Shown here: positions 48,240 through 59,406 of the stretch, one piece after another
Layout: every line of letters starts with the position of its first letter
How positions within the stretch are numbered: the stretch's first letter is position 1
Source of the DNA: Tetraselmis striata
Taxonomy: Eukaryota > Chlorophyta > Chlorodendrophyceae > Chlorodendrales > Chlorodendraceae
Assembly (NCBI GenBank): GCA_006384855.1
Contig: VCJN01000658.1
Location: 1 to 64,000 of the forward strand
DNA: 64,000 bases
Direction: 5' to 3'
Program-made: the position numbers and the translations under genes
Notes under the pieces: generated by a model
The model's database searches: none
Told to the model about the DNA's origin: nothing
The model's input: the letters and a program-made list of their open reading frames with translations, nothing else

Positions 48240-48880
48240 CATTAATACCCGGATGCAGGGCGGGGGGACATTTTGGCCGATGAGCCCGCGGCCGGCGCCA
48301 AGTAGAGGCCTGCTGGGACATCCGCCCTATCGCCGTCGCGGCCACAACTCTCGCTCTACTGCGCCGACGCTGGCGTGATTGACGGACTAGACTTGCACGC
48401 GCATCTGTTCGACGAGCATGAGCACTTAAACACAAAGCGAATTGTTCCCGCGACAGAGGAGATCCCTGGCTGGTCCGACCTAAAGGCCCAGTAGAGGCAG
48501 AACGTAAGCTCCACATGAGATTCTTGGGGACGCGGGGGAAGGGGGGGTGGGGGGGGGGGGGGGGAGGGGGGCGCTACGCTCCGCCATGCTGCTGCCCTCG
48601 GCCGCGCGCGGCTCGCCTGCAATGAAGGCCCGAATCTCTGGATGCTCGTCCCCGGGTTGCCTTTGCAACGCTCTTTCCCGGCCTTGTCGAGGGCAAGTTG
48701 GTCGGGGGCTTGTGGCGGTGGCGACGGAACTCGGGAACTCGCACGACGCCCCGGCGGGCGGCCGCGTCCAGCGGTAGCCGGAGCGGGTTGCTTGGGGGTT
48801 ACTGATGAGGCTGTCCAGTGACTGACGCGGAGAGATGATGTGTGCTGCTAGTGCGTTAGGTGCGCAGTGAGGGCGCCGAC
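48240..48880. other. Upstream region of the ShK-GT8 gene
   Basis: No gene seen. A G tract lies at about 48547-48575. The promoter of the plus-strand gene starting at 48881 should be here, but no core element is distinct. Confidence 0.4.
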
Positions 48881-51800
48881 ATGCCGGCGGAGGACGACCT
48901 CGGGCATCAGCGGCCTGGGCCGCCGGGCTTCCTGGCTCGCAACAAGCTCGCCGTCGGCGTTGCTGGCCTGGCGATGGGCGCGCTCCTGGCGTACCTCGCG
49001 GCCAGCGGGAGCTGGGCGTCCGCGGAGCGTGACGTCATGAACAACGAGCTGTCCGCCATCGCGAAGGAGGAGGTGCGGTGCACGATGGGGGAGCAATTTA
49101 GTGACTGTGCAGCTGCTGTCTCCATCGCGTTTTCCACCGCTTGTTTGTTTGTTTGTTAATTGTTGAATATTAAATGCGTCCCACTTTCGGCGTTCCTGCG
49201 GCAAGCATCGCCGATCATCGGCCGGTGGCTGTGCAGCTGCTGACGAACTACCCGTGTTGTGGGCATCAGGTCCAGAACAGCCTGGCGGCAGCGGGCTTTG
49301 TGAAGGCGGCGCATGCGGCGCATGCGCAGCCGGCAGGCAGCCTGCCCGACATTGCGCCCGAGGACTGCGTGGACCGTGAGGCGGACTGCCGCGGCTGGGC
49401 GGCTGCGGGGGAGTGCCTGAACAACGCGGCTTACATGGTGGGCAACGAGGAGGCGGGGGTGGGCGCCTGCCCCGCGGCCTGCGGCGTGTGCGGCGACGCA
49501 GTGGAGGCCGCGGCCTCAGCTGAGTGTCGCGACATCCACGCCGAGTGCGCCAGCCTTCGCGACGCCGGCGAGTGCACAAACAACCCCGAGTACGCCCTCC
49601 TCCTCCCCACTCCATGTATTCTCTTATGTTACTGTCGAGCATGCCAGGCTGTGCGGCCTCAGAGGCACCGGCTATCCCGCGGCTGAGCTTCGCTTCCGTG
49701 CCTCTCTGCCGCACCCTTGTAGCTGGATGCAGGGCACCGAGGATTTCGAGGGCCAGTGCCGCCTGACATGCGGCAGCTGCACACCCGAGGTGGACCCCTT
49801 CATTGCGGACTTCAGCCTGCCTGGGCAGGAGGGCGGCGCGGCGGATGCTGGTGATGGCGGGCAGGCCGCGCCTGGCGGCGACGGCAGCGGCGCATCGTGG
49901 CTGGGCGGCGCCTCGTACGCGGCGCAGGCGGACTCTGGCTGCGAGGACAAGAGCGCCAGTTGCCCCACCTGGGCGGAGGACGGCATGTGTGAGGAGAACC
50001 GCAGCTACATGGTGCGGCGCGCTGCAGCCTGTCCCTTTGCTTCTGGCCCATATCACTGCCGGTGCTGGTGTTGCAATTCCTGGCGAGCAGCCCCGCGTGC
50101 CATGGGCGGTCTGCATAGGCATCCTTGGCTTTCCCCGGATCATTTAACCTGCAGGGGGGGGGGGGGGGGGGAGGCGCACAGCTAGGAGAGCGCCCAGCTG
50201 CCAGTAAGCCATGCGGGGCAAGCCATAGCCTTCAGGCAGAACACGTGACAGATGCAGGCTACCATCTCCATGCTTCGGCGGCCGTGGCAGTGGCGCCCTG
50301 CCATTGTGCATCTGGAATCAACAACCCACATCCGGGGGGAATGGTAGCATCGGTGCATTCGGAGTCTGATTACAGTACGGAAATGAGATATAGTCTGGTG
50401 ACTGGACTGTGGTGGACACAACAGGGGATACGTTGTTGATCCGCAAGAACAGCCATCAGAATGACGAGGGGAGGAGAGGAGCTTGGAAGAGGGGCCGGGT
50501 AGGGGGGTGGGGTGGAGGATGCATGCCGATACCTGTGTCACTTTTAGCTCTTCACCTGTTGCCCAGTGGCAAACCAATGAGGGCGTGGCCCTCCTCCCCG
50601 GCGTTTGACGGTTGGAAGTGAATGTAGATGCGGCAGAGCTTGACGGGTGCAGCTTTTGCAGACATCGCGGCTGCGGGGATTTGCACCGTGCCAATGCTGA
50701 CACATGTGGATGTTTTCGTTCCATATCGCAGTTGGGCGGGATGGGCAAGGAGGGCCAATGTCGCCGCTCGTGCGGCGCATGCCATGTGGCTGGAGATGCA
50801 GCAGCCGTGGCCGTCCCACGGTCCGCCGCCATCGTCAATATTGCTGGGCCGGGGCAGTCCCTCGCGGTGCGTTCATGCCCCGGCTTGCACCGGCTCGGCT
50901 CCCCTTGCCCCCCCTACCCTGCGCTGTTCCGCCCTCCGCTGTCCTGCTGCGCTTCCGATGCGGCACTTATCTGACTCCGGAAACCAAACCTTGCCGCTGG
51001 TAGGAGTGGCCACTACAGTGGCCGGTGAAGGTGATGGCAGACAAGAAGGTCTGCGTGGGCATGACGACGGTGCCCTGCGAGCGCGGTCTCTACAAACCTG
51101 CCGTCGTCAACATCCAGCCGGACGACCGCCAGAGGGCCAGCCCAGGTGCGCCTCCATCCCTAGCCCAGGGAGGCAGTCCACTACTCTATAGAGTTTGTAT
51201 CAAAAGTCCCTTGATTTCACTGATGCCGGTACTCATCTGACGCCTTTGAGCAGATCACATCTCGCTTGCAACTGCTTTGAAACCAACACCACAAGCACGG
51301 AATGTGCCAGACATGTTGCGGCAGTGACTGCATTCTGCTAACTGCCAACCAAGGCGCGGATATCTGATGCTTCGAAACCATATATACAGCGATGCATGTG
51401 TGCCTTGCTTTAAAACCATATGCCCCCATGACTGGGGACATGAGTCTGTCAATCATCAACGATGTTCCGAAACCATAACATGCTATTGGCTTTGTCATTG
51501 GATGGCCGCCATGTGCGCTGATATTGTATGCTCCAGAACCACAACCCGCAAATGCCAGCCTTGTATGCCGAGATTTCTGCAGATATGCTATGGTTGGAGG
51601 ACCTGCCGCCCAATGAATGGGGTCTAGAGCGCCGACAGCGGCGAAAATCTGTTATGCTCCGAAACCACCCCACATGAGGGCGACTCTGTGGGTCCTTTGC
51701 CAGCGCTGGATGGCACTGAAGCATTCCCCCTTGCACCTTCGTTGGCTTGCCTTGCCCCCCTCACAGGTATAGGCGGGCCCACCGGCTGCCACGAGGCGTG

Positions 51801-54800
51801 GGCGACCATGATGAACCAGGACAGCGACCTCCCTGGGGCACTTGTCCTCATCTACACGCTGCGCAAGTACAGCACACAAGACCGCGACATGCTTGTCTTT
51901 GTGTCCGCCAATGTGCGCCCCGCCACCCGCTCCCCACCGAATAACAAATCCCACATTCTAGCCAGTACCCACAAACATTCGCATCGGCGTATAGCCGCGG
52001 TCTGGCCCTAATTTACTCCTAACAGATTCACCACGACACCACCGCCCGCTCGGCTATACCCGCATTGTTTCGACAACGTGTCGAACTCTGACATTCAGGT
52101 ATTATCCCAGGTTATGGTGTCTGACCCAGGGAAAGCTTCTGCGAGGGTGGGGCGGATGCAAGTGATTCTGCGCTTTTACAGTGACGAGAACATGGAGCCG
52201 TTACCTGGTTTTACACCCGCGGGTGCGCAGCCCTGTGCGGATAGAGCTCTGATAACGACCTATGGGGTTTATTTCTTCGAGCCTGCCTGATTAGCATACT
52301 GCCCTGGGTAGTAAACTGCACCGCGCCTCTAGATATGTTAGCAGCCCGTCCAGCTTAGCGTGCCCCGCCCCGCTCCCCCTTCCACTTCCCTGCCCTCCCC
52401 TGCCGCCGCGCTTCGTTCTCACGCAAGGCGTCCGCTTGGCGCCGGCGTCGCCTTGCCACAGGTCACAGCTGCGCCCGTCGAGGCGCTGCAGGGCGCCTGC
52501 GTCCAGGTCATGCGCGTGGCGGAGCCGTACGACCCCAGCACACATGTTGGCTTCAACAAGATGTCCATGTGGCTGGCGGAGGAGTACAGCCGGATCGCCT
52601 ACTTTGACCCCTCGGTGTGGTTCCGCAAGGTAGGCGCCTGGCAGCACTTTAAGTAGGTGGGCAGTCTCATTACATGCAATAAAACTATGAATCATGTTTA
52701 GTATACATTACATACATATACATATACATATATATGTAGGAGTATAGCTAGTAAGGATATATATCCTGTACACCTAGACAGATGTGATGTGAATATGCTG
52801 CAGTTTACATTATTGGTAAGCATTTTTTTGCTTTTTGCTTAATAGCATTTCATGAGATTTCCATTGGCATTTTCGAGTGCCGATCTTCTTGAATTAGTAG
52901 CAACGGACTTGGCAGGGATTTTGTATCTATTCTCGCCGTCGCAATGTATGTCCATTGTAGGTATCGAGAATCGAATAAATGTCAGACGATATAGCGGCTC
53001 GGATTCGTGAGGGTCATTTCTGGCGGCGGGGGAGAGTTGAAAGTCTGATTCGCGAACGCTGCTGCGCGCGCAGAACATGGAGGCGGTGTGGGAAGCGCAA
53101 GCACCGGCGGCCGTAGAGGCGCCACGGCACCCGCGCGTCGTGCACGAGGTGTTCAACGACGGCGCCTTTCTGTTTGAGCCGTCCCGTGAGACATTCTTCG
53201 ACATGCTGCGGCAGGTGCGGGCCTCGACTCGCCCGTTCGCCCCTCGTAGTATTCAGCCGCCACCCGCGACTACCCGGACTCGGACCTGACGGGCGGATCC
53301 TGCTGCAGGCGGCGACGATTGATTCGGCCGAGGAGCGCGACGACGGCTCCGTGATCTACATGGCAAAGCTCTTCTTCACCGGCTACTTCGTGCACGTGCG
53401 GCTCCTGCTCGCACTGTTACTGCTTACATTCCGTACAAGTTGGTTAACTTTCTCGTTATTCCTCCCCGCACTGAAGATCACCTTCCGCCTCGCCCGGGCT
53501 CGCAGTGGTCCACCATCTCCGCCGCTCTGCTGGAGCACGAGAGCAAGCTGGTCGAGCTGCTGCACCACGAGGCGGTCGAGTCGCGGCTGCACATGGTCAT
53601 CAAAAGCATGCCCCCGTATTCCGCGTACACCACGCTCGAGTACGGCATGATCCAGGTACGAGCGCGCGCGCGGACCTCCATCCCTACGCCCTCACTGCGC
53701 TACTCTTGAAGTCGACTCCTTTTGGTGCGACGAGGGCGTTTGAGCTGGCGAGAAGTGTCTATCGCGTCTCTTCGCCATTGTTACATCAATCGAATCCGAA
53801 GCATTTCTTGACATCACGAAAAATGAAAAACTCCAAACGACGAGATTTTGTGGCGCAGTATATAGCGTTTCGTTGCGAAAGTTTTAATAACTAATCAGTA
53901 ATCTATGAGGTCTGAAGTTCGGAAAATATAAATAGAATAGGATAAAATGGGATATAAAATGCGTTGATAATTATGAAAGAAGGTTGACAGATATATCTCA
54001 GTCGTATTGTGAATCGATCTCGGAAGGTAATAAGTATTTTGTTTGAAATCATGTAGCAATAAACGAACGCGTACCGATGCACAGCAACTTGATTGCGTTA
54101 ACGATTAATACGCGTTATTATACGTCGTATGGGAAGTATTATGCTTATCATCGTCGTATATATCCTTATATCGGTACCGGTTAGAATTACCCGTATATAG
54201 TGGTTAGGATTTTACACACGCGTGTGATAAGGATAACAATGTACGCCGTGCATGAAATCAAGCAGTGTAGACACACGTTATCATACAATGCTTATAGTAC
54301 CGCGTCGAAATATTGTACTGCGATCGACGAATGAGTTCAGCAATAATAAGAATACAAGAATACAATTATGGCCGGATGTATAAATATAAATCGAATGACG
54401 CCAGAAGGGTGGCAGATTAAAAAGGCCATGCCCCGTCACTTGAAATATTAGCCACCTACGCGCTAGTATACTGGTATATTCGACAATGTCGACCTGCGAA
54501 TGGTGTCGTCCTTGGCGAAGTGTCATCATTCACCAACACACACGTTTGCCCCCCTTCCCCCTCTTCGCCTCCTCTCCCCCAAAGGCGCTCGGAATCCAAA
54601 ATGGCGACGGCGTGCCGCCCTGGCTGCCCGGCTGGCGCATCCCCTGCTCCTACCCGTGCCCGCTGCGGAGGGACCAGCACCTGTGGGAGGCCGTCAGCGA
54701 GGAGTGGTGCGTCCGCCACTTGCCCGCTCCTGCGGCCGGAGAAGTAACCCATTCAAACTCCCCACGCCGGCGCTCACTGCACGTGAGCCACATTGCTTGC

Positions 54801-55856
54801 CGGTACATGTGCCGACGCGCCGTCTGACCGTTGCCGCCTCTGACGGCCGCGGTTGGCGCTCCGGCAGGTGGCACTACTACTACAGCCTCATCAGCTTCTC
54901 GCTCCCAACCACGCGCGCTTCCATGCGGCTCCTGGAGCCTCACGACCCCATGGGCTTGTTTGACAAGTGAGCCCCTGCCCAGTCCCAGTCCCATGCCTTC
55001 CCCTGTGCCGACCTTTGACCCTCTCGCAAATGCCGCCCATGCGGAGGAGAGCAGCTGTTCCGTTGCTGTAGGAACGCCAAACGTGTGCTGAGTCCTCGCC
55101 GTCCCCTGTCACCCTTCCCTAACCACGCTGCCTCTGTGCAGGAACGAGTTTGAGCACTGCCTTCCCATCAGCTGCGACGTTCCAAACAACTTCACCGCCA
55201 CGGTAGCCCCCCCCCCCCCCCCCCCCCCAAACCATGCTTGCTCTCGATTTAAATTTCGATTTGCTTATAATATAATGCATAACGGGTTGTTAAAGTGCCG
55301 TCGTACTCGCCGTCGCTGTGATTAATGTCGATATGAGTGCCATTGGCCTGTGGTTTGATGCATGTGGAGTTGCGTGTGCCGGCATTGCCGTGCCGCCCCA
55401 TGCCGTGCCATGCGTTGCTATTATCCTGCGATGTGCGGAATGTCCTGTGCCATGTCGCCCCACCAGGGGCCACGCCATGATACCATACCAGGCCGATTTG
55501 TGTGGCGCCGTGTTGAGTCTTCCCATGACGCCCATGTCGCACTATGTGTATGCATGCCGTCATGTGGTTCCATATTCGACCGACACTCCCCTCGACCCAT
55601 CCGAGCGGATTCGTCAACTTCTCACTGCTGGTTCCATGCCGACACTTGACCACCCTGGCTTGCCCTCCCCTGCCCCCCGCAGCTCACCTCCTTCAGCGAG
55701 GTCATGCACACGCTTCAGGAGAAGCACGAGTCAGCGGTGCTGCGCGGGACGGCGGCCGGGGGCAAGGCCAAGGCCGCCGCCGCGAAGAGGGGCAAGAAGG
55801 TCAGCAGCAAGAAGCACGGCCGCCGCAGGCTGCTGCTCGCCGACGGCGCTCGCTAG
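48881..55856 (+). CDS. Type II membrane protein: three ShK domains plus GT8 (glycogenin-like) domain
   Basis: Exons: 48881-49072, 49270-49589, 49723-50011, 50732-50866, 51019-51145, 51767-51912, 52462-52629, 53074-53214, 53257-53395, 53440-53655, 54585-54706, 54868-54966, 55142-55202, 55683-55856 (about 775 aa). A short N-tail precedes a signal anchor (LAVGVAGLAMGALLAYLAA, 30-48), so the body should face the Golgi/ER lumen. Three six-Cys ShK domains follow at about 100-145, 150-195 and 245-290 (CVDREADC..CLNNAAYM..CGVC and relatives). The GT8 part spans about 325-550: GALVLIYTLRKYS, GFNKMSMWLAEEYSRIAYFD and VFNDGAFLFEPSRETFFDML. The usual DxD after the YSR strand reads DPS, so metal binding is doubtful. 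The C-terminal region is unknown, with a basic Lys/Arg tail. Exon 9 has a phase problem and a one-base frameshift near 53295; the rest join cleanly. Substrate unknown. Confidence 0.8.
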
Positions 55857-55859
55857 TCG

Positions 55860-58215
55860 TCCCGGCCCCGACAAACCATCTGACCATCGCACGCATATCG
55901 ATCGTGAAGCCCAGGCAACACGAAAGGGACACGAGGCTGCAAGGTTGGCGTCAGCCTCTCGCAGCCGACGTACCTGAAGTATGCCCGTCCGCGCGGTAAC
56001 GCGTAGCTGCATTGTAATATAACTCGCCTCCCCCGGTGAACCATCGTCGTCCCGGGGCATCACGAATACTTGGACCGGCAGCAGTACGCAAGATATGCCG
56101 AGCGGATCCCGCGCTGCTGCAGACACCGTTGCCTTTCATTACAGGTGGACGAGTGGAGGGGGCGGGGGGCAGGGTGTGTTTAATCAGTCTTACTTGACCT
56201 CGATGGCCTATCAGCCCCCTCCTCCGCCCAGCCCCCTCAAGCACGACACAAATGACAGCAGCAAACGGCGCCTCCCTTGGCAAAGTGCCTTGCGACAATG
56301 CTGCCGCGGTATTCGATTGCTGATGTAGATTGATGTAGAGGGGGCTTGTTCAGCACTATACTCGCTTACCCAGTATTCCTTGATGAGCCCAATGTCAGTA
56401 TGCCCGAGTTTTCTCGCCCGGCGTCAAGTGACTCATCGCCATGACTGAGCGTGAGTGCCCGTGCTGGCAGCGATGGCCTCCGTCCAACGCAATTTAGATT
56501 GCGTATCTCACATTCTCATGCGCATTGTTCACGTGGAACTTTCAAAGTGGTTACGGCAACTTACTCCTGGGCGTGCCGCGTGCCAGGTGTCTCATCGCCC
56601 GGCCTCATGAACCCGCATCGAGTTGGCTATGCCTGCAGCAACAGCGGGTTTTTGTCAATCTTTGACGTGTTGAGGGTAGGTACGTGGTCTTTTGAAGGCC
56701 AAGTCCCAAGTCCAAAAAGAAAGTCCCCCCCCCGCGCCCTCCTTTCTCCCCTGTCCTCCGGGTGGCGGGCTCCGGGGATGATGTTGAGGATGGTCGTGAT
56801 TCTTCCGTTGCGCGTATCGCCCCAGCGCTTTCTGTTGAGCGCGTCTTCGAGGTGTAGGTAGTAGGGTGCCCCCATTGGGCGCGCTGCTCACGTGTGTGTA
56901 TAAAAACCGACATGCCACACGTGGTACGCCGGCTCTTGGCCCCGCGTGTCGCGGGGATGTCATGTGATGCGGCGAAAGTTGGCCGCCGGCGCTTTCACAC
57001 CCTCCACAAGGCATGCTGATACATACCGCCCCTCAGCTACCAACTGGCCTTCAGAGGGCTGCACGCTATGGGCCACGGCAACTAATCGTAACCTCTTAGA
57101 GCTCGGCCGGAGAAAGTGGCACCTTTGCTCTCACAGAAAGTCCCGCGATGCGGCAGTTTCGATAGCGTCCCGAGCGCCATCATTGGGGCTAGCGGCGCTC
57201 ACACCGCGCTTGTCGCGATCAGCCCATCTGTTCGCATGATTGCGCGAGGAGTAGAGGTGGCGGGGCGCAGGGGCCCACCAGCGATACCGGTCCGAGGCAC
57301 TGCTCCGGGTACTGGCGCGGAGCATGGGTGTCAGATCCTTCATGGCACTCCGCAGTACTTAGTTGCCTGTGTTCGGGTGTCTATGGTTGAAAAAATATTC
57401 TCCTGTGGGGGTTCTTGGGAGTTTGTGCAGATTGCCTTGAGGCAAGGAGCAGCTGAGGGTGGCTTAGAATCGGTTACAGTTCTGAGGGCTCTGTTGAGCA
57501 GTACTATCAGCAGCTACACCTGCTGGCTATGGGCTCAGCTGGGGATGCTAGCTGGTGCACCTTGGCACTGATGTATTCTAGTATGTAAAGCCTGTTCAGC
57601 CGTTGAGCCTGTTAAAGCCTGTTAAGCCTGTTGACCATCTGAGGTCATTCTAGAGTGGGCAGGTTCGCCTCATGCCTGCTGATGGCTCTCTGAGAGCTGG
57701 GCTCCTGGGGAGCTCTCAGCTCCTTAATATATTACGCCATATATGTACTAGACCTAAGTACTGGTGCCAAATATCGGCGCAACACATCCAGTTCTCAGTG
57801 GGCAGTGCAGTCTGCCTAACACTGCAGCTGGTGGTGTTACAGTCAGATAAGTAGATCAGTAGCAGACCAGTGTTATCTATTTCTACTCAACAGGGTTCAT
57901 GCAGACAGGCGGTAAGTCAGCTGGCGTGTGTAGCTGTCGGACTGGCAGGAATAGATTCGTTTTTAAATTTCAGATTTGACCCCTTCCCAGCCTCCCGGGC
58001 TCCATCCGACAGAGTTCCCACCTTGCGACACGGGATGTCCCGGTCAATGCCTGGTCCCCGGCCGGGCGCATTGCGTTGCGGGCTCTCTTGACCACCAACA
58101 CATGCGCCAACACCCAACCGAGCCCCCTCCGCCAGAGACTTGCCCGTACAGTTGTGGTGGTGACACATCACCAGCTCGGACTCCTTGGAGTTGCTCCATT
58201 GGCATGGCCGGAAGG
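55860..58215. other. No gene seen
   Basis: About 2.4 kb of 3' flank and intergenic DNA. It includes short GCCTGTTA tandem repeats at about 57600-57640. A 151-codon frame at 57116-57571 shows no domain, and I do not support it as a gene. Confidence 0.45.
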
Positions 58216-58269
58216 TGTTATCGGCCATGCCAATGGAGCAGCCACACGATTTCATGATTCCTCTGCAAA

Positions 58270-58640
58270 GTTGCCCCGCCGTGATGAGCACGGCGGCGCG
58301 TTTGAGGATGAAGTCCGTCCATGCGGACGTCGGGGGCCGTGGTCGGATGGGTTGCAACGGGGTGTGGTCGGATGTGATCGGCAGGGAGGACCATCAGCAA
58401 TCATGGTCGCGGGCTCGAGATGGCGAAGCTCCAAAATTGCAATGCAGTTGATGCCTTAAGTAATGAGTTCGGAACTGAGTGTTGATTGATGCCGGGAGAA
58501 AGGCCGACTCTGCATCAAGCACATCTCCAGGGGGTCGCACGGGGGATTGACGTGCCGAGGGCAATGCCCCGGCAACCAGTCTTTTCCCTGCTCGATTCCG
58601 CGGTCCAATCACTCCCGCCTCCTCCCAATGGGCGCGTCCT
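58270..58640. repeat. Tandem repeat unit 1 (period about 386 bp)
   Basis: Shares long identical blocks with 58660-59020: GGTGTGGTCGGATGTGATCG, GCAATCATGGTCGCGGGCTC, AATGAGTTCGGAACTGAGTG and TTTTCCCTGCTCGATTCCGC. Differences are few, so the duplication is fairly recent. Confidence 0.9.
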
Positions 58641-58659
58641 CCCATCAGAGCTTCGCCTC

Positions 58660-59035
58660 TGTGTTTTCGTGGCAGAGCAGGACCAGGGCGGCGCCTTTGA
58701 GGATGTGGTCCATCCATGCATGGTCGGATGGGTCGCAAGATGAACGGGGGTGTGGTCGGATGTGATCGGCAGGGAGGACCATCAGCAATCATGGTCGCGG
58801 GCTCGAGATGGCAAAGCTCCAAATTGCAATGCAGTTGATGCCTTGAGTAATGAGTTCGGAACTGAGTGTTGATTGATGCCGGGAGAAAGGCCGACTCTGC
58901 ATCCGGCACATCTCCAGGGGGTCGCACGGGGGATTGACGAGGGCAATGCCGCGGCAACCAGTCTTTTCCCTGCTCGATTCCGCGGTCCAATCACTCCCGC
59001 CTCCCGGAATGCGGCGCGTCCTCCCGGCAGAGCTT
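58660..59035. repeat. Tandem repeat unit 2
   Basis: Second unit. The boundary sequence AGAGCTTCGCCTCTGTGTT occurs at about 58647 and again at about 59030, where a third, truncated unit begins and runs into the ORF at 58991-59293. Confidence 0.9.
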
Positions 59036-59293
59036 CGCCTCTGTGTTGTCGTGGCAGAGCAGGACCAGCGGCTCCAGCCCGATGGATAGGAGCAATGTGC
59101 TCAGAGCCGGCACGTACCTTCCCTCCGCCGGGTCGGCCATGGGCACGGGCATGATGCACTTCATTGCCTGGATGCCCTCCATTATCTGACCCGCCAGGCC
59201 TCCGTTGAGGTCCTTCCTCGTTATGAGCGCGTCGCATCTCAACAACACACCTTTGGCGTTGATGTGGAGCAATGGTGGCCGCAAGGTCTGCAT
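58991..59293 (-). CDS. Hypothetical protein downstream of PIG-A
   Basis: The frame starts at MQTLRPPLLHINAKG and includes LRCDALITRKDLNGG, QIMEGIQAMKCIMPVPMADP and YVPALSTLLLSIGLEPLVLL. It begins 114 bases after the PIG-A stop on the same strand. Its composition is protein-like rather than repetitive, but I know no match. The last 15 codons overlap the tandem-repeat boundary. It could be a gene fragment or an exon of a neighbouring gene. Confidence 0.3.
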   Translation of the reverse strand: MQTLRPPLLHINAKGVLLRCDALITRKDLNGGLAGQIMEGIQAMKCIMPVPMADPAEGRYVPALSTLLLSIGLEPLVLLCHDNTEAKLCREDAPHSGRRE

Positions 59294-59406
59294 GCTCGCC
59301 GGGCCGCGGAGAGGCCGGATCCAGCTAGATGCTGCCCCTGCCCCGATGCCTCTGCCATCGCCTATGGGATCCGCGGCCGAAGGAGCAACGGCGCTACGGG
59401 GTCGGC

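Noticed and set aside
57116..57571. 151-codon plus-strand ORF
   Set aside because: No domain, no splice partner and composition like the surrounding non-coding DNA.
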